Shown here piece after piece: positions 1 through 12,300 of a DNA stretch of 64,000 nucleotides; the first letter of the stretch is position 1; every line of letters begins with the position of its first letter. This DNA is from Phallusia fumigata. Its lineage: Eukaryota > Chordata > Ascidiacea > Phlebobranchia > Ascidiidae. The stretch spans positions 62,001-126,000 of the forward strand of contig QXVZ01029387.1 in assembly GCA_008931825.1 (NCBI GenBank). The letters run 5' to 3'. The notes beneath the pieces are model-generated. The model searched no databases. It was not told where the DNA came from and saw only the letters and a list, made by a program, of their open reading frames with translations. The position numbers and the translations under genes are program-made.

Positions 1-24
1 CACTGATTTGAGCAGTAAACGTTA

Positions 25-1926
25 TCAACGAAAATATACAACATTCGAAATTGGACTATCACGATCCCACATGTCCACAGCATAGACACGAAAGAAGCCA
101 ACCACATCATCAAAACTAATAAAAACAAATGAGGTAAAAATGATGTCAATATTATTAATGGTTTTAAAGTTTAGAGGATCATTGTTAGTTGCATACTGTA
201 CTACATATGTCTTAATACATTTCGTTGTAATGTGTTTATCATTCCAAACCAACAAGACTTGGTGTTTGTTAATTTTGTGTGCTTGCAAATCGCCTGGAGG
301 TTTTTTAAAGCTAGTCGGCTTCCAGCAGATTTGATACAACAAAACTCCAGGGAGTGGAAGATTTACATTTACACTGATTTTATCCGTTGAATTAAAAGAC
401 ATTTCTGTTGGACTTGAGCAATGTGGACCTTCGGCAGAATGCAACATCATAAGTTCTATGGTGTTGGGAAAAGGTGGGCTGCCCATTTCTTTCCACAGGT
501 CAAAAGGACTTGTTTTTAAATTGTTAACTTCACAAATCATTGCTTTCACATCACCAGGTGGTGGATAACCCTTGCTTTTATAAAACAAATTGGCAGTCTG
601 TTGCAGACTGTAAAATTTAAGTTCGATCCAAGATTGGCCAGAACCAACCTTTGTATCAATGCTGTTGTATAGAATTGTTGATATTTCAAGATCTTGACAA
701 CTATTTACAGAGCAGATTGAAGCTATTCCACCAATTGTGCTGGGTTTCGTTGAACTTATCTTCATGCTTACCTGAATGTCATTGAGTTTGGCTAGCAGCC
801 CCATTACTGCAAGTGCTGGTTTCCTAACAAAATGTACATATTTCGGGTCTGTGTTGTTTATTTGGAATCTTGCATTTAGTGTTCTTTGTGTGAAAAAATT
901 TGGAGCAAAACTAAGAAAACCATTATCATTGCTTAAAAGTTTGTATTTAATGCTTCCTTGTTTTGCTATTACTTGGTTTTGATGTTGGCTCACAACTTTG
1001 GCTAAGATTGCTGCATATGTTGCATCAGCGCGCCACCACTTTGGCTTGCTCCATCCCACCAGAGGATCCGCTTCATCATTGTAAATAGGTGTGAATTTCA
1101 ACTCTGAGTAGTTTGAATGCAAGGTTCCAATAGTTTGCAGTTCCTCTTTTAAAATATTTTTCGCCTCACCATTTCCCTTTTTGTGGATGGAAATAAAATC
1201 AATTCTACTGCCTAGTTTGCCAGTAATGTAATTGGTACCATTAATGCAGTGAGACATTAATGCCCAGCACCGCTTGGAATATGTAATACCTCTACATGAA
1301 CCACCTGGTCCACCAAATATCAAATTTGGATTTGCCTTTTTAAGACCTTCTGAGCATGCATCATAGTATTTTAAAAAACCTTGAACTGATATTTTTACAG
1401 AATCAAAATCACCATCATCCGGTTCATTCCATGTTTCAAAATTCCACTGTTTTACATATTCCAATCCAAACTTAACAATATACCTTTTTGCAATTTCAGT
1501 TACTAGTGATTTTAATTGTAGAACTTGTGTAAAGTTATCAAAATTTGTAAAAGTGTCAGATGGGTTACCCATAATTTCAAAGCCTGGGAATAGGTTGTTT
1601 CTATGTAATAAAGCAACAAACTTATCTAACTGTGTGACATTGTAGCTATTTCCATCAAGTTTAATCAGTTCAAGCAACCAGTGTACACGTAATTGTTTAA
1701 TTCCAGAATGAGGGGTTGATGCAATTAACAGCAAGTTTTGATGCATATCTTCAGAAAGCAAAAACTTTCCTGCATCCTTATGCGGTAAGGGTGGACAAAG
1801 ACCCGTGCTTTCCCAGAAATGATCAAGATTTGAAATGTTCTTGAGTGAAAAGACATCAACTTGATATTGTGCATTACTGCTCACAAAGTTGCAAATCACA
1901 GCCAGGACCAAAATTCTATGATACAT
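25..1926 (-). CDS. IDUA: alpha-L-iduronidase, single-exon gene
   Basis: A 633-residue open frame in one exon, close to the 653 residues of human IDUA. The enzyme is a lysosomal GH39 glycoside hydrolase that removes terminal iduronate from dermatan and heparan sulfate. A hydrophobic start (MYHRILVLAVICNFVSSNAQ) fits a secretory signal peptide. The acid/base motif WNEPD puts the catalytic Glu at residue 168. The nucleophile motif IYNDEADPLVGWS puts the second Glu at 285. These correspond to human E182 and E299 with the same offset of 14, so the spacing between them is kept. Other conserved stretches are GFLKYYDACSEGL, ALLSNDN-like LLSNDNGFLS, and the C-terminal beta domain ending DMWDRDSPISNVVY. 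The start is the only Met in front of the signal sequence. The 3' UTR lies outside the window. No intron is needed, unlike the multi-exon vertebrate gene. Confidence 0.95.
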   Translation of the reverse strand: MYHRILVLAVICNFVSSNAQYQVDVFSLKNISNLDHFWESTGLCPPLPHKDAGKFLLSEDMHQNLLLIASTPHSGIKQLRVHWLLELIKLDGNSYNVTQLDKFVALLHRNNLFPGFEIMGNPSDTFTNFDNFTQVLQLKSLVTEIAKRYIVKFGLEYVKQWNFETWNEPDDGDFDSVKISVQGFLKYYDACSEGLKKANPNLIFGGPGGSCRGITYSKRCWALMSHCINGTNYITGKLGSRIDFISIHKKGNGEAKNILKEELQTIGTLHSNYSELKFTPIYNDEADPLVGWSKPKWWRADATYAAILAKVVSQHQNQVIAKQGSIKYKLLSNDNGFLSFAPNFFTQRTLNARFQINNTDPKYVHFVRKPALAVMGLLAKLNDIQVSMKISSTKPSTIGGIASICSVNSCQDLEISTILYNSIDTKVGSGQSWIELKFYSLQQTANLFYKSKGYPPPGDVKAMICEVNNLKTSPFDLWKEMGSPPFPNTIELMMLHSAEGPHCSSPTEMSFNSTDKISVNVNLPLPGVLLYQICWKPTSFKKPPGDLQAHKINKHQVLLVWNDKHITTKCIKTYVVQYATNNDPLNFKTINNIDIIFTSFVFISFDDVVGFFRVYAVDMWDRDSPISNVVYFR

Positions 1927-4228
1927 TTCAGTTCCACCAAATTCTGCAATACATACAGAATGGTAATAAGATGCAATTGCTTGGTGCCTTTCAATACTAC
2001 TGAGTTTGATGTTGGAAAGATTTAAATGAAAATTACATTTTTGTATTTAGCAAGATGAAAGTTTTCTTTATGGGTGTGCACAATTATGTTTGCAAATACA
2101 ATAATTAGAGTTTTTTAACTGCCCTGATGACATAACTTTTTGTTTTCGATCTTATGACCATTTATGTTACATTTTAGAACATAGTACAATCCAAAAAACA
2201 TTTGAAAACTTTTCCAGTCAGGTCTCTGTCTCAGTAGCTGCATTATGTACGAGTGTCAAAGGCTCACAAAACCCAAAGGTATTAGCACGATTCACTTCGT
2301 TAAAAACGGTTGTGATGCATTGTCCAATGTCCATGCAATTGTCGCAACTCACAATGCTATGACGTCATAGAGTAAGTAAATTGGGGCAATTCCCTAAATC
2401 GCTATACAACTGATAACGTTCAAAAATCATTTTTGCGCATTTAACGCAATACTAACAAAAGGCCCTAGTAATGTTTAATTTTATATTTTAGTAAAAATAT
2501 AATGTTGCGTTTTACTTTGTTAAAAAACTTTTTCTTTCAAAACGATCGACCGCTCCACACACCACCAACCAGTAGGCTATTTACCAAATTGAGCCCAAAC
2601 TAGCTGACAAACCGTAGATTAAATCAGGTTGTTTAAATAAAACAAAACATACGTTTTTGGAAAAAGGTAAAACTATCAGAGGTTTACTATAGCTTGCAAC
2701 CCTATTGTCGTAATTTTCACTATTTTTAACACGTACTTTCGTACAAAGTATGTGAAACTAGCAAACACAGTTCATTACGGCATCAGGTCGACTACACATT
2801 TATGTAAACAAGTAGCTATTTGTTTCGTATTTATGTAAACAACTCAAATAAGCTATTTGTTTGGTAAAAAATTATCACCTAAAAGAACTCGACACAATAA
2901 GCATATACAACGCCGTTGATGCTTTTGCACACAAGGAAGGCTGTCCCAAACAAATAAAACCTGCATGGATTGCGACCATATCATTATTTTTAAAACATTA
3001 TACTAAGCTAAGGCTATGTTGTGTGCTTTTGTTCGAGTTGAGACATTAGAACTACTTACCGAGAACGTTTTTCTGTGGCTCAATTCAAGGGTGCAACAAG
3101 GTCATCGAGTCTTTTCAAACAATTCGTTTTAATTCCTTCAAAGTTTTAACCAATACAAGGTTAATTTGAGTCTCTGTAGGCAAACTATATTTTAAAATGT
3201 TACCTGAACATAATATTTTTTAAAATTTGTGTGTTAAAGCTTCCACGTGGCGCCTTAAAACTTATTTTTCCAACACGAATATTTTGGCATAATATTCTTA
3301 CCTTTTAGTAACTGGCCCCTCGATTGTCAATAACATCGTAACCCTCAAGTCATGACTTTTATTTACCCAATGAGCCCACAGTCACACAAGGCGTTTTAAA
3401 AGTGGTGTGACGACGCGTCTAACCTTGATTCACTAATTGGCCTTTTTGTGGTGCTGCGCAGCTATTTCCGGTTTGGTGATCATTTCAGTGCTATTGTGTT
3501 GCTATTATTTATTTCATCACGGGGATATACACTTAACTAACCTAGCTGCAACACGAAATACCCCTACACAAGTAACACGACTCCAATCTAAAAAGCTGAC
3601 ATCTACAATAGCAAAATACCTTACCCTCAAAATTGCTTTGACCCAAAATGCATCGTCATTGCTGCCTGGGTATGCTACTTCATAATTAAACAACTGGTTC
3701 CACAATAAGCACACCATCGTAAGAATCCATTCGCTTTCCGTTCAACGGTACCAACGACAGCAGCAAGAATTAAACTGCGCAGCACGTTGTTGTGCAACAA
3801 GGCCATCCATCAACAACACCTCAATAGAATCACAAATATCATAAATGCAGCTACAGCATTTTCGCAAGTGCGTCCAACACAACACACAACTGCCGAATGC
3901 TGATACAGTTGTATGAAGTTACAAACGTAGCTACTGCACAAATAAAAGCAAATTATCTCTTCATTGAAAACATACCCCCTCTAGCGCAAGTATCCAAATG
4001 CTTGTACTAGATAAGGCAAACAGAACAAATATTCCTAGAAGCATGCCACAGCCAACGTATGTAGGTAAAAAACAATGAATTGACAATATAAAATCAGATT
4101 TGAATTTACAAAGTGAATTTTAGTATGACACGATTAAACTATATCGCAACATGCTATTTTGGAAGTACTTTGCAACTTCCCCACACATGTTTTTATGAAA
4201 CTCAACGACAGATGTCTTCTCTGAACTG
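1927..4228. other. intergenic region between IDUA and the CP2 gene
   Basis: This stretch holds the IDUA upstream region and the 3' flank of the CP2-type gene, both on the minus strand. A CRE-like palindrome (tgacgtca) lies near 2361, within about 450 bases of the IDUA start. I see no protein-like open frame: the short frames here lack recognisable motifs, and several have no ATG. It is AT-rich with no clear repeat. Confidence 0.5.
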
Positions 4229-5857
4229 CTAGGGCTTTAAAATTATTTGAAAAGCAGATGACACCTCATTCTTTACCAAGGAAACAGTGAAAGAAGACTC
4301 GTCTTTCATTAAAGACACCACTTCATCTGTAACCAGAACATGAATGGAGGATCGAGGAGGTTGGTACAAAATTCTTGATATGTTTGGTCGAGATGATTCA
4401 CCTGAATCAAAAATACAATCACTGGTGGCTTTTGCTAGTTCCACTACTGTGGCTCGCTCTAAATAGTAAGCCTTGTATATGCAAAGTTCATTGTCTCCTC
4501 CAATGGTAGCTGGAGTCAGGTACAATGTTAATCGTGGTTGGACATTTTTTGCTCGCAAGGCATTGTAGAGGCGAATTCCATCAGCATGCCCACATATCTG
4601 GGTAATGTCGTCGCGGGACAATGTTAGAAGATCAGCACCAGTGAAGTTATTGAAAGTTTTTATAAAGCTTCCAAAGCGGTTCCGCTGAAGCCAATCCTGA
4701 GTTTGCGCCACAGTTGCAAAACCAACTAGAACTTCTTGCTTTTGTGTTAAATTTGGAGCACTAAGTGGTCTTTCATGTTGTGAGCTTGATGAAGTATTCA
4801 TTGGTGCACAGGGAGGGGGAGGTGGTATGGATGATTCAATAGTTGGATTGTATGTGACAATACTGCGACACCTTTTGTCAGGATAACTCAAATTGTTGGT
4901 ATTTTGCTGCAATATGGAAAAGTCAAGTCTTTGCCCAGCCATGTCGTTGGATTGATCTATGATTCTATTTCTTGGTTGGGAAGTAAGGATTTCCTTAACT
5001 TCCTCAATCTGTTCAGACTGTATGTAGCTAGGAGTACATTCACTTAGTAATGTTGAGTCATAGGATGGCTGATATTTTAACTTCTCCTGTGCCGATCGCC
5101 TTTCCATTTTATCCTTGTCAGTTTTTTGTTTGCGGTCAGCACCTTTTGGTTTAAACACTTTGATCTGACAACTTGCAGAATGCACATGCTGTCCCATCTC
5201 ACCATTTGTGTCCATTGTGTATGTGTCAATTTGGATCCGAAACGGAACACCCTTTTCCCCACCATGCTTCCGCGCTGTAAATTCAGTACTTATGCAGTGG
5301 ACTTGAACCCACAAAGATGCTTCTTTATCAAGATCCCAGACAAACTCCACCAGGTTAACCTGTTCAGGATTTTCCTTGGGTTGAATTACACCGACTGACA
5401 TGGGAACATCGATATTCAACAGTCTATCACCTGGCCTGTTTAACCTCCAGCTTTGGAACTGGGCATATTCTGTGTACTGTAATCGTCGGTCATGAAAAAC
5501 AACTCTCAGTTGACTTTTAACAAGGTTTAAGGCACCCATATCAGGCATGTCTCGCAGTTTTTTTAACTTAATTTCATATGATTGACCTTGGTTCAAATAA
5601 GTCAATGTTTCTTCATACACTTTAGTAGCAGGGGATGTAGGCGCACAAAGCATGTACTGAAAAGGTGGAAGACCTTGGCTGCCACCAAGTATACTTTCTT
5701 GTTTAAATATGGGTAAGTTTAAAACTTCACTCATATTGTAGGCATTGGCTCCCAGCTCCAAACCAAGTCCTGACAAGTTGTTGTCAAAATCTTTTACAAG
5801 ATCAGATTCCATTCCATCCATTTTCACCCACGTTGACAAATCTTGTTTATCTTGCAC
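4229..5857 (-). CDS. TFCP2: CP2/grainyhead-family transcription factor (TFCP2/UBP1 type), main exon
   Basis: One exon encodes 542 residues that align along the whole of vertebrate TFCP2/UBP1 (LBP-1). The CP2 DNA-binding domain covers about residues 60-270 and includes VVFHDRRLQYTEYAQFQSW, NRPGDRLLNIDVPMSVGVI, STEFTARKHGGEKGVPFR and HSASCQIKVFKPKGADRKQK. A proline/serine linker follows. The SAM-type domain is at about 383-440 (WLQRNRFGSF, NFTGADLLTLSRDDITQICG). The C-terminal dimerisation part ends VLVTDEV...FQIILKP. On the minus strand the exon begins right after a ttgtag acceptor with GTG (5857-5855), so it is an internal/3' exon. The likely ancestral start is the internal Met of KMDGMESDLVKDFD, which matches the human N-terminus. 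It should be a nuclear DNA-binding regulator. TFCP2 versus UBP1 cannot be resolved; it may be the single pre-duplication gene. Confidence 0.93.
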   Translation of the reverse strand: MQDKQDLSTWVKMDGMESDLVKDFDNNLSGLGLELGANAYNMSEVLNLPIFKQESILGGSQGLPPFQYMLCAPTSPATKVYEETLTYLNQGQSYEIKLKKLRDMPDMGALNLVKSQLRVVFHDRRLQYTEYAQFQSWRLNRPGDRLLNIDVPMSVGVIQPKENPEQVNLVEFVWDLDKEASLWVQVHCISTEFTARKHGGEKGVPFRIQIDTYTMDTNGEMGQHVHSASCQIKVFKPKGADRKQKTDKDKMERRSAQEKLKYQPSYDSTLLSECTPSYIQSEQIEEVKEILTSQPRNRIIDQSNDMAGQRLDFSILQQNTNNLSYPDKRCRSIVTYNPTIESSIPPPPPCAPMNTSSSSQHERPLSAPNLTQKQEVLVGFATVAQTQDWLQRNRFGSFIKTFNNFTGADLLTLSRDDITQICGHADGIRLYNALRAKNVQPRLTLYLTPATIGGDNELCIYKAYYLERATVVELAKATSDCIFDSGESSRPNISRILYQPPRSSIHVLVTDEVVSLMKDESSFTVSLVKNEVSSAFQIILKP

Positions 5858-6226
5858 CTACAACGCACCAGAAAATTATATTAAACAAAAGTCAAGCTTT
5901 TATGCACTACGTACTATGTTATATTTGGTTTCATTTGAACATTTAGGATGTAAAACTTTTCACTAGTATGCCAGAGGTACAAAAATATGGCCCAACAGTC
6001 AGGCAGTGTTGCTAAAATATCCCTACAAGACAGTATTTTTTGCACCAACTGGTTGAAAAACAAGTTTACCAAAATACATTACAAAAAGCTATTTGCAATT
6101 TAAAGTCCAAACGTTGGAAAATGTGCCAGGTATGCACATGTATTTTACAGTCTATTTCACAGCTTGTAACCACTATCTTGCACCCCTGTATCATACTAAA
6201 GTTACCAACTGGTCTTGTTTACATAC

Positions 6227-6760
6227 AGTGGTTTGGACTGATGTAATGATTGCAGGTGGGGAAGACACCTCAGAGACATCATTTGTACTATTGGATGTAA
6301 CAGAAGCTAAAAAGCTCGGAGATCCAAGATCGAATGGGGATTCATTTTCTGCTTCTTGCTGCAAATTTACATTAATGGTTGTACCCGATGATATTCTGTG
6401 GGTGTATGATGATACAGAGCAAGCAGAGCTACTGCTGCTACTTGGTGGTGAACTGGTATGAATCACAGGGGACTGGCTTGAATAATGCCTATTCAGTATT
6501 TGAGATGGCTCTTTCTGTCTAATTGGTACATGTGATAGACGCTGTCCCGACAATGGACTGATGGTGGCTGGAACTTTCCTCTTTAAAGTTTTTTGTTGTT
6601 GATCATCTTCATGAAATTGGAAGAACTGAGTGTTGTTTTTCTCTGATGTAATCAGATTTCCCACAGCTTGCCTTTTGCTTTGTTCGCTGTTTGAAGGTGC
6701 CACTGTTGGGACAACCAGTAGATACGTTTTGGATGAAGACGAGGGCGACTCTGTGCTGGT
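6227..6760 (-). CDS. candidate upstream exon of the CP2-type gene (Ser-rich N-terminal extension)
   Basis: This open frame of about 178 codons is in phase with the CP2 main exon across a 368-base intron (5858-6226). The donor ACT|gtatgt ends a complete codon at 6227, and the acceptor at 5858 resumes in phase 0. The encoded stretch is serine-, threonine- and glutamine-rich (for example SSPPSSSSSSACSVSS), with short segments such as ENESPFDLGSPSFLASV. It has no in-frame ATG. Its 5' end is therefore probably an acceptor (ccaag at about 6761), and translation must start in a further exon I cannot find. Vertebrate TFCP2 proteins start almost directly at the segment matching KMDGMES, so this would be a lineage-specific extension. 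The coding frame could also be chance low complexity in a 5' UTR exon. Confidence 0.5.
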
Positions 6761-9321
6761 CTTGGAAGCCAGGTTGATTTATTACAAAAAACTTTACAAA
6801 AAAGTCTTTGATTGTTAAAAAAGTTGTGCCTGCTGCAAAACCTTTGCATCTGAAACAATTCACACTGCCAATAGATATATATATTTAAACACACAGGCAC
6901 AAGTTCCTGTCCCTAATGGTTTTTAATACTGCACAATCTATTTTTAGCCTGTTCTATGTATTTTCATTTTCGAGTACGTTCCTTATGTCAACATTTATCC
7001 AAACACTAAACAGCACTAATATCTGATAACCATTAAAAAAATTGTGTTTTTTTATACAGCTTAACGTCCTGCCCTGGCGATCGTGCCTTAGGCCTTAGCA
7101 TTCAAATGTAACTTCTTACTTCTGCAGGATTTTTTCGTGAAAATTTGATAACCGTATTTTTTATCTCTTACTATGAGTTACAATTCAATAAAACAACCAA
7201 ATCAATTGGGCAGTAAACTTAACTGAACCCAGCCGTACGCCCAAAGCAAACACAGCCAACCTTTCCTAAATGTTCCACCAGTTGTAAACATGTTTTTGTA
7301 GTGCAAAAATGCAAGTGTCGCCCTCTGCCGACAAAAACTGTAATAAAAAGTAACAAAAAAACGATTTTGTGAATATTTTTCATGAAAAAGTTGGCAACGA
7401 GTTCATTGTTTTCGCCTCCAGTGAAAGTGTGGCATAATCTCACGCAAAAATGTCCCTGGCACAGAAAAATTGTTTTTCCCATCAAAGCAAAATTTCCCAC
7501 GTAAATAATGTATTTCTGCAAAATATTTATTTATGCGTTAACACATAACAAATAGTTTTAATGCATCACTTCAAGTATTAGGCACTGCTTCGATACTTGA
7601 TCAAAACAACAATTCCATGATTTTTAACACTGGTTTGGAGGAGCAATGCCGGCTAATTTTCTTGCTCACGAAAACACAAGCGACCGAGACAGTATTAAAA
7701 CCCGCAACCTTGCGAGGACAAGGCAATCGTGTTGCTCGGCCATCTTGGCGAACGAAACTTGACGTTTCGGCTAATATTGCGATTTAGTAACAAAAACAAA
7801 ACTTATTGAAAAACTTTTTATTACAGTAGTTTTTTTACTGTTACAAGTTCGTTCCGAATATTTCGGAAGTGATTCAAATATTTATTCTCTAAACTATTCA
7901 ACAACAAAACCTAAAACGTTTTGTTGCATCAATGTTCCAAAATATGTTTGTTTGTGTGTAATGTTTTTGTCGTGCGTAGTAAAAAACAGCTTTTCTTTTG
8001 GCTAAAGCGATTGTTGCATGCGATTACGGGACCGGTAAAGCTTCCCACTTTTATTGTACGGTGCTTTCAAACTAAATCAGAAGTGTGTATCACTAATACC
8101 GCTTACAAGGTTATTGGAATTTAAATAACATTGCCTAGTGATAAGTAATTTGTAACCAACCCAAATGAGTTTGATTTGTCATAGATAACTTAAATATCTG
8201 GTTTAGAGCGCAAAGGGTCCGTCACGCATTACTGCATGAATGATCTCTGTTTTTATCCGAAGCATAGGCCGCGTTAATTCAGACCATTTTGATTACAAAG
8301 TGTGAAGCTGCAGGAAGCTAGTGAAGTGGGAAAGAGTGTTCGTTGTTGTTTTATTTAGTATCCATGTGTCGACGCGTGTGTACAGGATGCTGTCGATTGG
8401 TCAGTGCAGCACTGCGGAAAGGTCTGCGTAAACTGGGTGCCATGTTACATCACGATTTGATCCTCGCATAACGAATGTCGATGCTGACGACAGTACCGTC
8501 TATCGTGGAACAGTGCAGGTCCACTTGGAGCCGTAGACCATCGCCTACAGGTCCACATAATAATATGTCTGGAACTTTGGATGGTCAGAATTAGGAAAAC
8601 GTAGGGACTAGGGATCACTGCATAGTGCTTTTTGTCTTGTCTGTATCTTTCTTAACGTAAGGAAATGGGTCAACATAAATAATGAGCAGATATGTAACTT
8701 GGTTAACCTGACCAGTTCTTTCAACAAATATTTTGCTGCTTTGAAAGTTTAGTTGAAACTGACATTAAAGTACATGAAGGATTGTTATGCGGTTATTGGC
8801 AACTATTATAAATGACTTTGCAGTTTGTTATTTAGATAAGGCAATTCTTTGAAAAGCACATGTTCTGTTTTGTTAATACTGAATGGACACATACAACTAT
8901 TGTTTTGTAATTTTTGCACTTTATCACTTGCCTTTTGGTGTTTTAGATATTTTGTTTAAATGTAAACATTCTTTTAATAATGTTTATGACATACAGCAAA
9001 GTATCAGGCAATATGAACATATGGTCAAACAACTTGCTGAAGTTGCATAGATACTGCAATCTGGGTTCACTTGGTGCCCACAGTTTTGATTGGTCAATCA
9101 CCAAACCGCAAACCAATTGTTTAAGGAATTAGCACACTAATCCATTTCCATGTTGATGTCAACATCTGTTTCAGGGCAGAGCTTGTTAACTGATATCTAA
9201 ATGCGTCTAATATACTTTACACATATGTTTTAAAAAGGAATCAACATCAACTTGTAGGATCATAAACTAAACCATGGATTTACTTTCTGTATACTTGAGA
9301 TAGTTGGAGACAACAAGCCTA
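6761..9321. other. divergent intergenic region between the CP2 gene and the Na+/H+ exchanger
   Basis: The two flanking genes run away from each other, so this 2.5-kb stretch should hold both promoters and their 5' UTR exons. The only structured element I see is a tRNA-derived SINE at 7626-7746. The stretch from about 8200 to 8640 is richer in CpG than its surroundings and could be promoter or 5' UTR. No open frame here resembles a protein. Confidence 0.45.
7626..7746 (-). repeat. tRNA-derived SINE, copy 1 of 3
   Basis: Read on the minus strand this starts AAGATGGCCGAGCAACACG, which resembles a tRNA 5' end with a pol III A box. It continues through CCTCGCAAGGTTGCGGGTT (B-box region) to CTGTCTCGGTCGCTT and a shared non-tRNA body (GAGCAAG, GGCATTGC, AAACCAGTG). 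The same order of blocks recurs at about 57841-57990 (+) and, shortened, at 55501-55598 (-). Three matching copies make a dispersed SINE family much more likely than a tRNA gene. It lies in the divergent promoter region of the CP2 and NHE genes. Confidence 0.7.
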
Positions 9322-12300
9322 ATGATGAAAAGATCATGGATCATATGCCTGTTCGTTTTCTGTGTCTGTGTTTTGGCTCTTGCTCTTATTTACCCCATTC
9401 CAGATGGTAGGTGATCTGGGCATAAGATAATTTTGTTAGTTCTGGGAACATTTACTATCAACACAATTTCAAATTGTCTATCATATGTTTTTTTTTACTG
9501 TCAAAACATTGCATTTGATACTAAAACTGTATGTGTAAGTTTTTTTCATTTGTTTCAGAAAATGTGTTGTGGAAACGAGCTCATATTAGACATATCAGAT
9601 CTACAAATGCAAGTAAGTTAAAAGCAATATTCAGTGTTTTTGATTAAGATCAATAAAATCCTGATAATGTTTCACTCTGGATTAGGACTTATTTGATTTT
9701 TAATGTTGCAGTTTGTAAGCTTTTGGGAGAGTCGAATATTATGTTAAATGGTAGTTTAGATTAGCAGAATTTGTATTGGTTTAAGGGATTCAACTCCATC
9801 ATCTATAATTAATTTTTTTTTAATTTTTTTCTTTAAAAATAAAAAATCATGCTAATATGTATATATTTGAGATACTCTTGAATATTTCACTCTACATACA
9901 GAAATTAGGGTGTTTGCGTCATTGTATATTATGTGTTTGAAATTTTAATCCTTTATATAAACGCAATTGTCAATGTTTTGATACCGTTTCGGATTACAAG
10001 CAATTTGAAACACTCAAGTTTCTGAATATTATAATATACATTTTCTACACCTCCCAAGGGAAATTAAAACTTAACTAGCAGGGATGATGATAATAATTTG
10101 GATCCAATTGTGGGTGAAGGACAGTAGCTTTGTGATTCAGTGTTTTGTTGTCACTGCCAAACTGGTCACAATTAGAGTTTTCAGTAATATTATTGAAAAC
10201 CCCCTAAAAATACATGAGGAGTTGCATGAACTATCCCAGAGCTACAAGTCAAACATGTAGGTTGACCTTTGGGGTTTGAGCAGTACCTTTCATCTGAAAA
10301 TTTACTTGGTGTCACTGCTAAATTCCTATTTATTGGTTCATAATTGTGCTAAACAGTACATTGTCATAATTATGACTGACAATGTGTTAAACAGCTCCTA
10401 CCAATAAACCAGCTTGTTATGTTGCATTACATAACTGACTATAAAACAAATTTTAGGTTCAAACACCGGCAATGCAACACACAGCAGTTCAGGTAACATT
10501 AGCTTTGTCCATTACTTATTATAATACATACATATATACATTGTAAATTTAGGTTTAAACTTTTAAACTTGTTTCAGTTCAAAAGTATTCAGCTATGTGT
10601 CACTTGAAATGCTTTGAACAATGAGATTTTATTTTTAATTTGTATTTGTAATTATGAAAGCCTTTTTTATGTTTATAATATCTGCATTTTAAGTTTGAAT
10701 AATTGTGACAAGTTTGATCTTTTTAGCGAATCGGTTTCCTGTAGCAGTGGTCAACTGGGAAAGGGTTTCAAACCCTTACCTAATTTCCATGTGGATTATA
10801 TTTGCCGGACTTGCGAAACTAGGTAATGCTATTAAAAATAGTCTTTGATAGCATTATTTATTTTACACTGTTGTGGGTCCTCTTAAGCCGATATGTAGAA
10901 GACGTCCATCCTGTTTGTGGTGTAATGCACAACAAAAAATTGTTTTGGGTTAACACCAAGAACATGTTGTCATCTATAAATGCCATCAAACAATTTGTCT
11001 TTTAGGTTTTCACCTCATTCACAAGGTTGTGCGGAGGGTTCCTGAGAGTTGCATTCTTATCTGTGTTGGATTAATTGTTGGTGGCATTGCCTATGCAATT
11101 GACAGAAATCATCGCATTGAACAACTTCTTTTCAATCCTGACACATTTTTTCTATTTATACTGCCACCAATAGTAATGGAAGCTGGCTATTTTATGCCCA
11201 AAGAACCGTTTTTCGACAACTTAGGAACCATTTTGACTTATGCGATCATCGGCACAATTTTCAATGCATTTGCTATTGGAGGATCACTGTTCGCTGTATC
11301 AGCTTGGGGCCTCACTCCTGGTAAATTGCTGATTTTACTTTTACCACCAGAATATACCATCTCAAGTATCTCTACAGACTTATACAATTGACTTTGTGTA
11401 CATGTGAAATATATACATTTAAAGTTGATTTTTAGGTTTTTGTTATCCTTGTGATACCTGTCAAATTTGCGATTTCAATTTATACAATGTACAATACGGT
11501 TGAAAGTAATTGAGGAAAATTATTACCCCCTAATTTACTATCTGTCAGCAGTAGGCAAACTTCCTGTCTCAAGGGCCACAGAGACTTTAAAATTAGACAG
11601 CCCGATCATGTGAGCATCATATGACTGAAGAGTTTTTATGTAAACTATTATAATGAATGTTGTTGTTTCAAAAGTGAAAAAAAATTGATAACCAAACTCC
11701 AAAAATATAAGATTTTACTGGTTAGAATGAAAACCATGCTTTTTAAGCTGTAGACAATATTTCTTGAACCATTTTTGATTAAAAAAGTTTTATTAAAATG
11801 ATTGTGTTTTGTAAATATTATCTGTTTTGTTTAAGGGGTTAGTCTGACCATTCTGGAGTGCTTACTCTTCGGGAGTATAATATCTGCAGTAGATCCGGTC
11901 GCTGTCATATCTGTGTTTGAGGAAATTCATGTTAACACTGTTTTATACATCTGTGTTTTCGGTGAATCACTGCTAAACGATGGTGTGGCTGTTGTAAGTA
12001 CAAAGGTTTTCTGCATATTTGTGTCACAAAACTGAATTGTAAAAGCTTTGGTTTTAACTGCTTAATCTATCCCTACATGTTAAATCTAAACAATAATGCT
12101 TTTTGTTTCAGGTGCTCTTTAAAATGTTTGAAGGATACATTCACATTGGGCAAAGCAACATAATAGCAATTGACATAGTAGCTGCTATTGCCTCTTTTTT
12201 CGTGGTTGCGTTTGGAGGTCTCTTCATTGGCATTGTCTTTGGATACTTAGGTTCATTCATCACCAAGTACACGGTGCACAACAGAATAATTGAGCCCACT

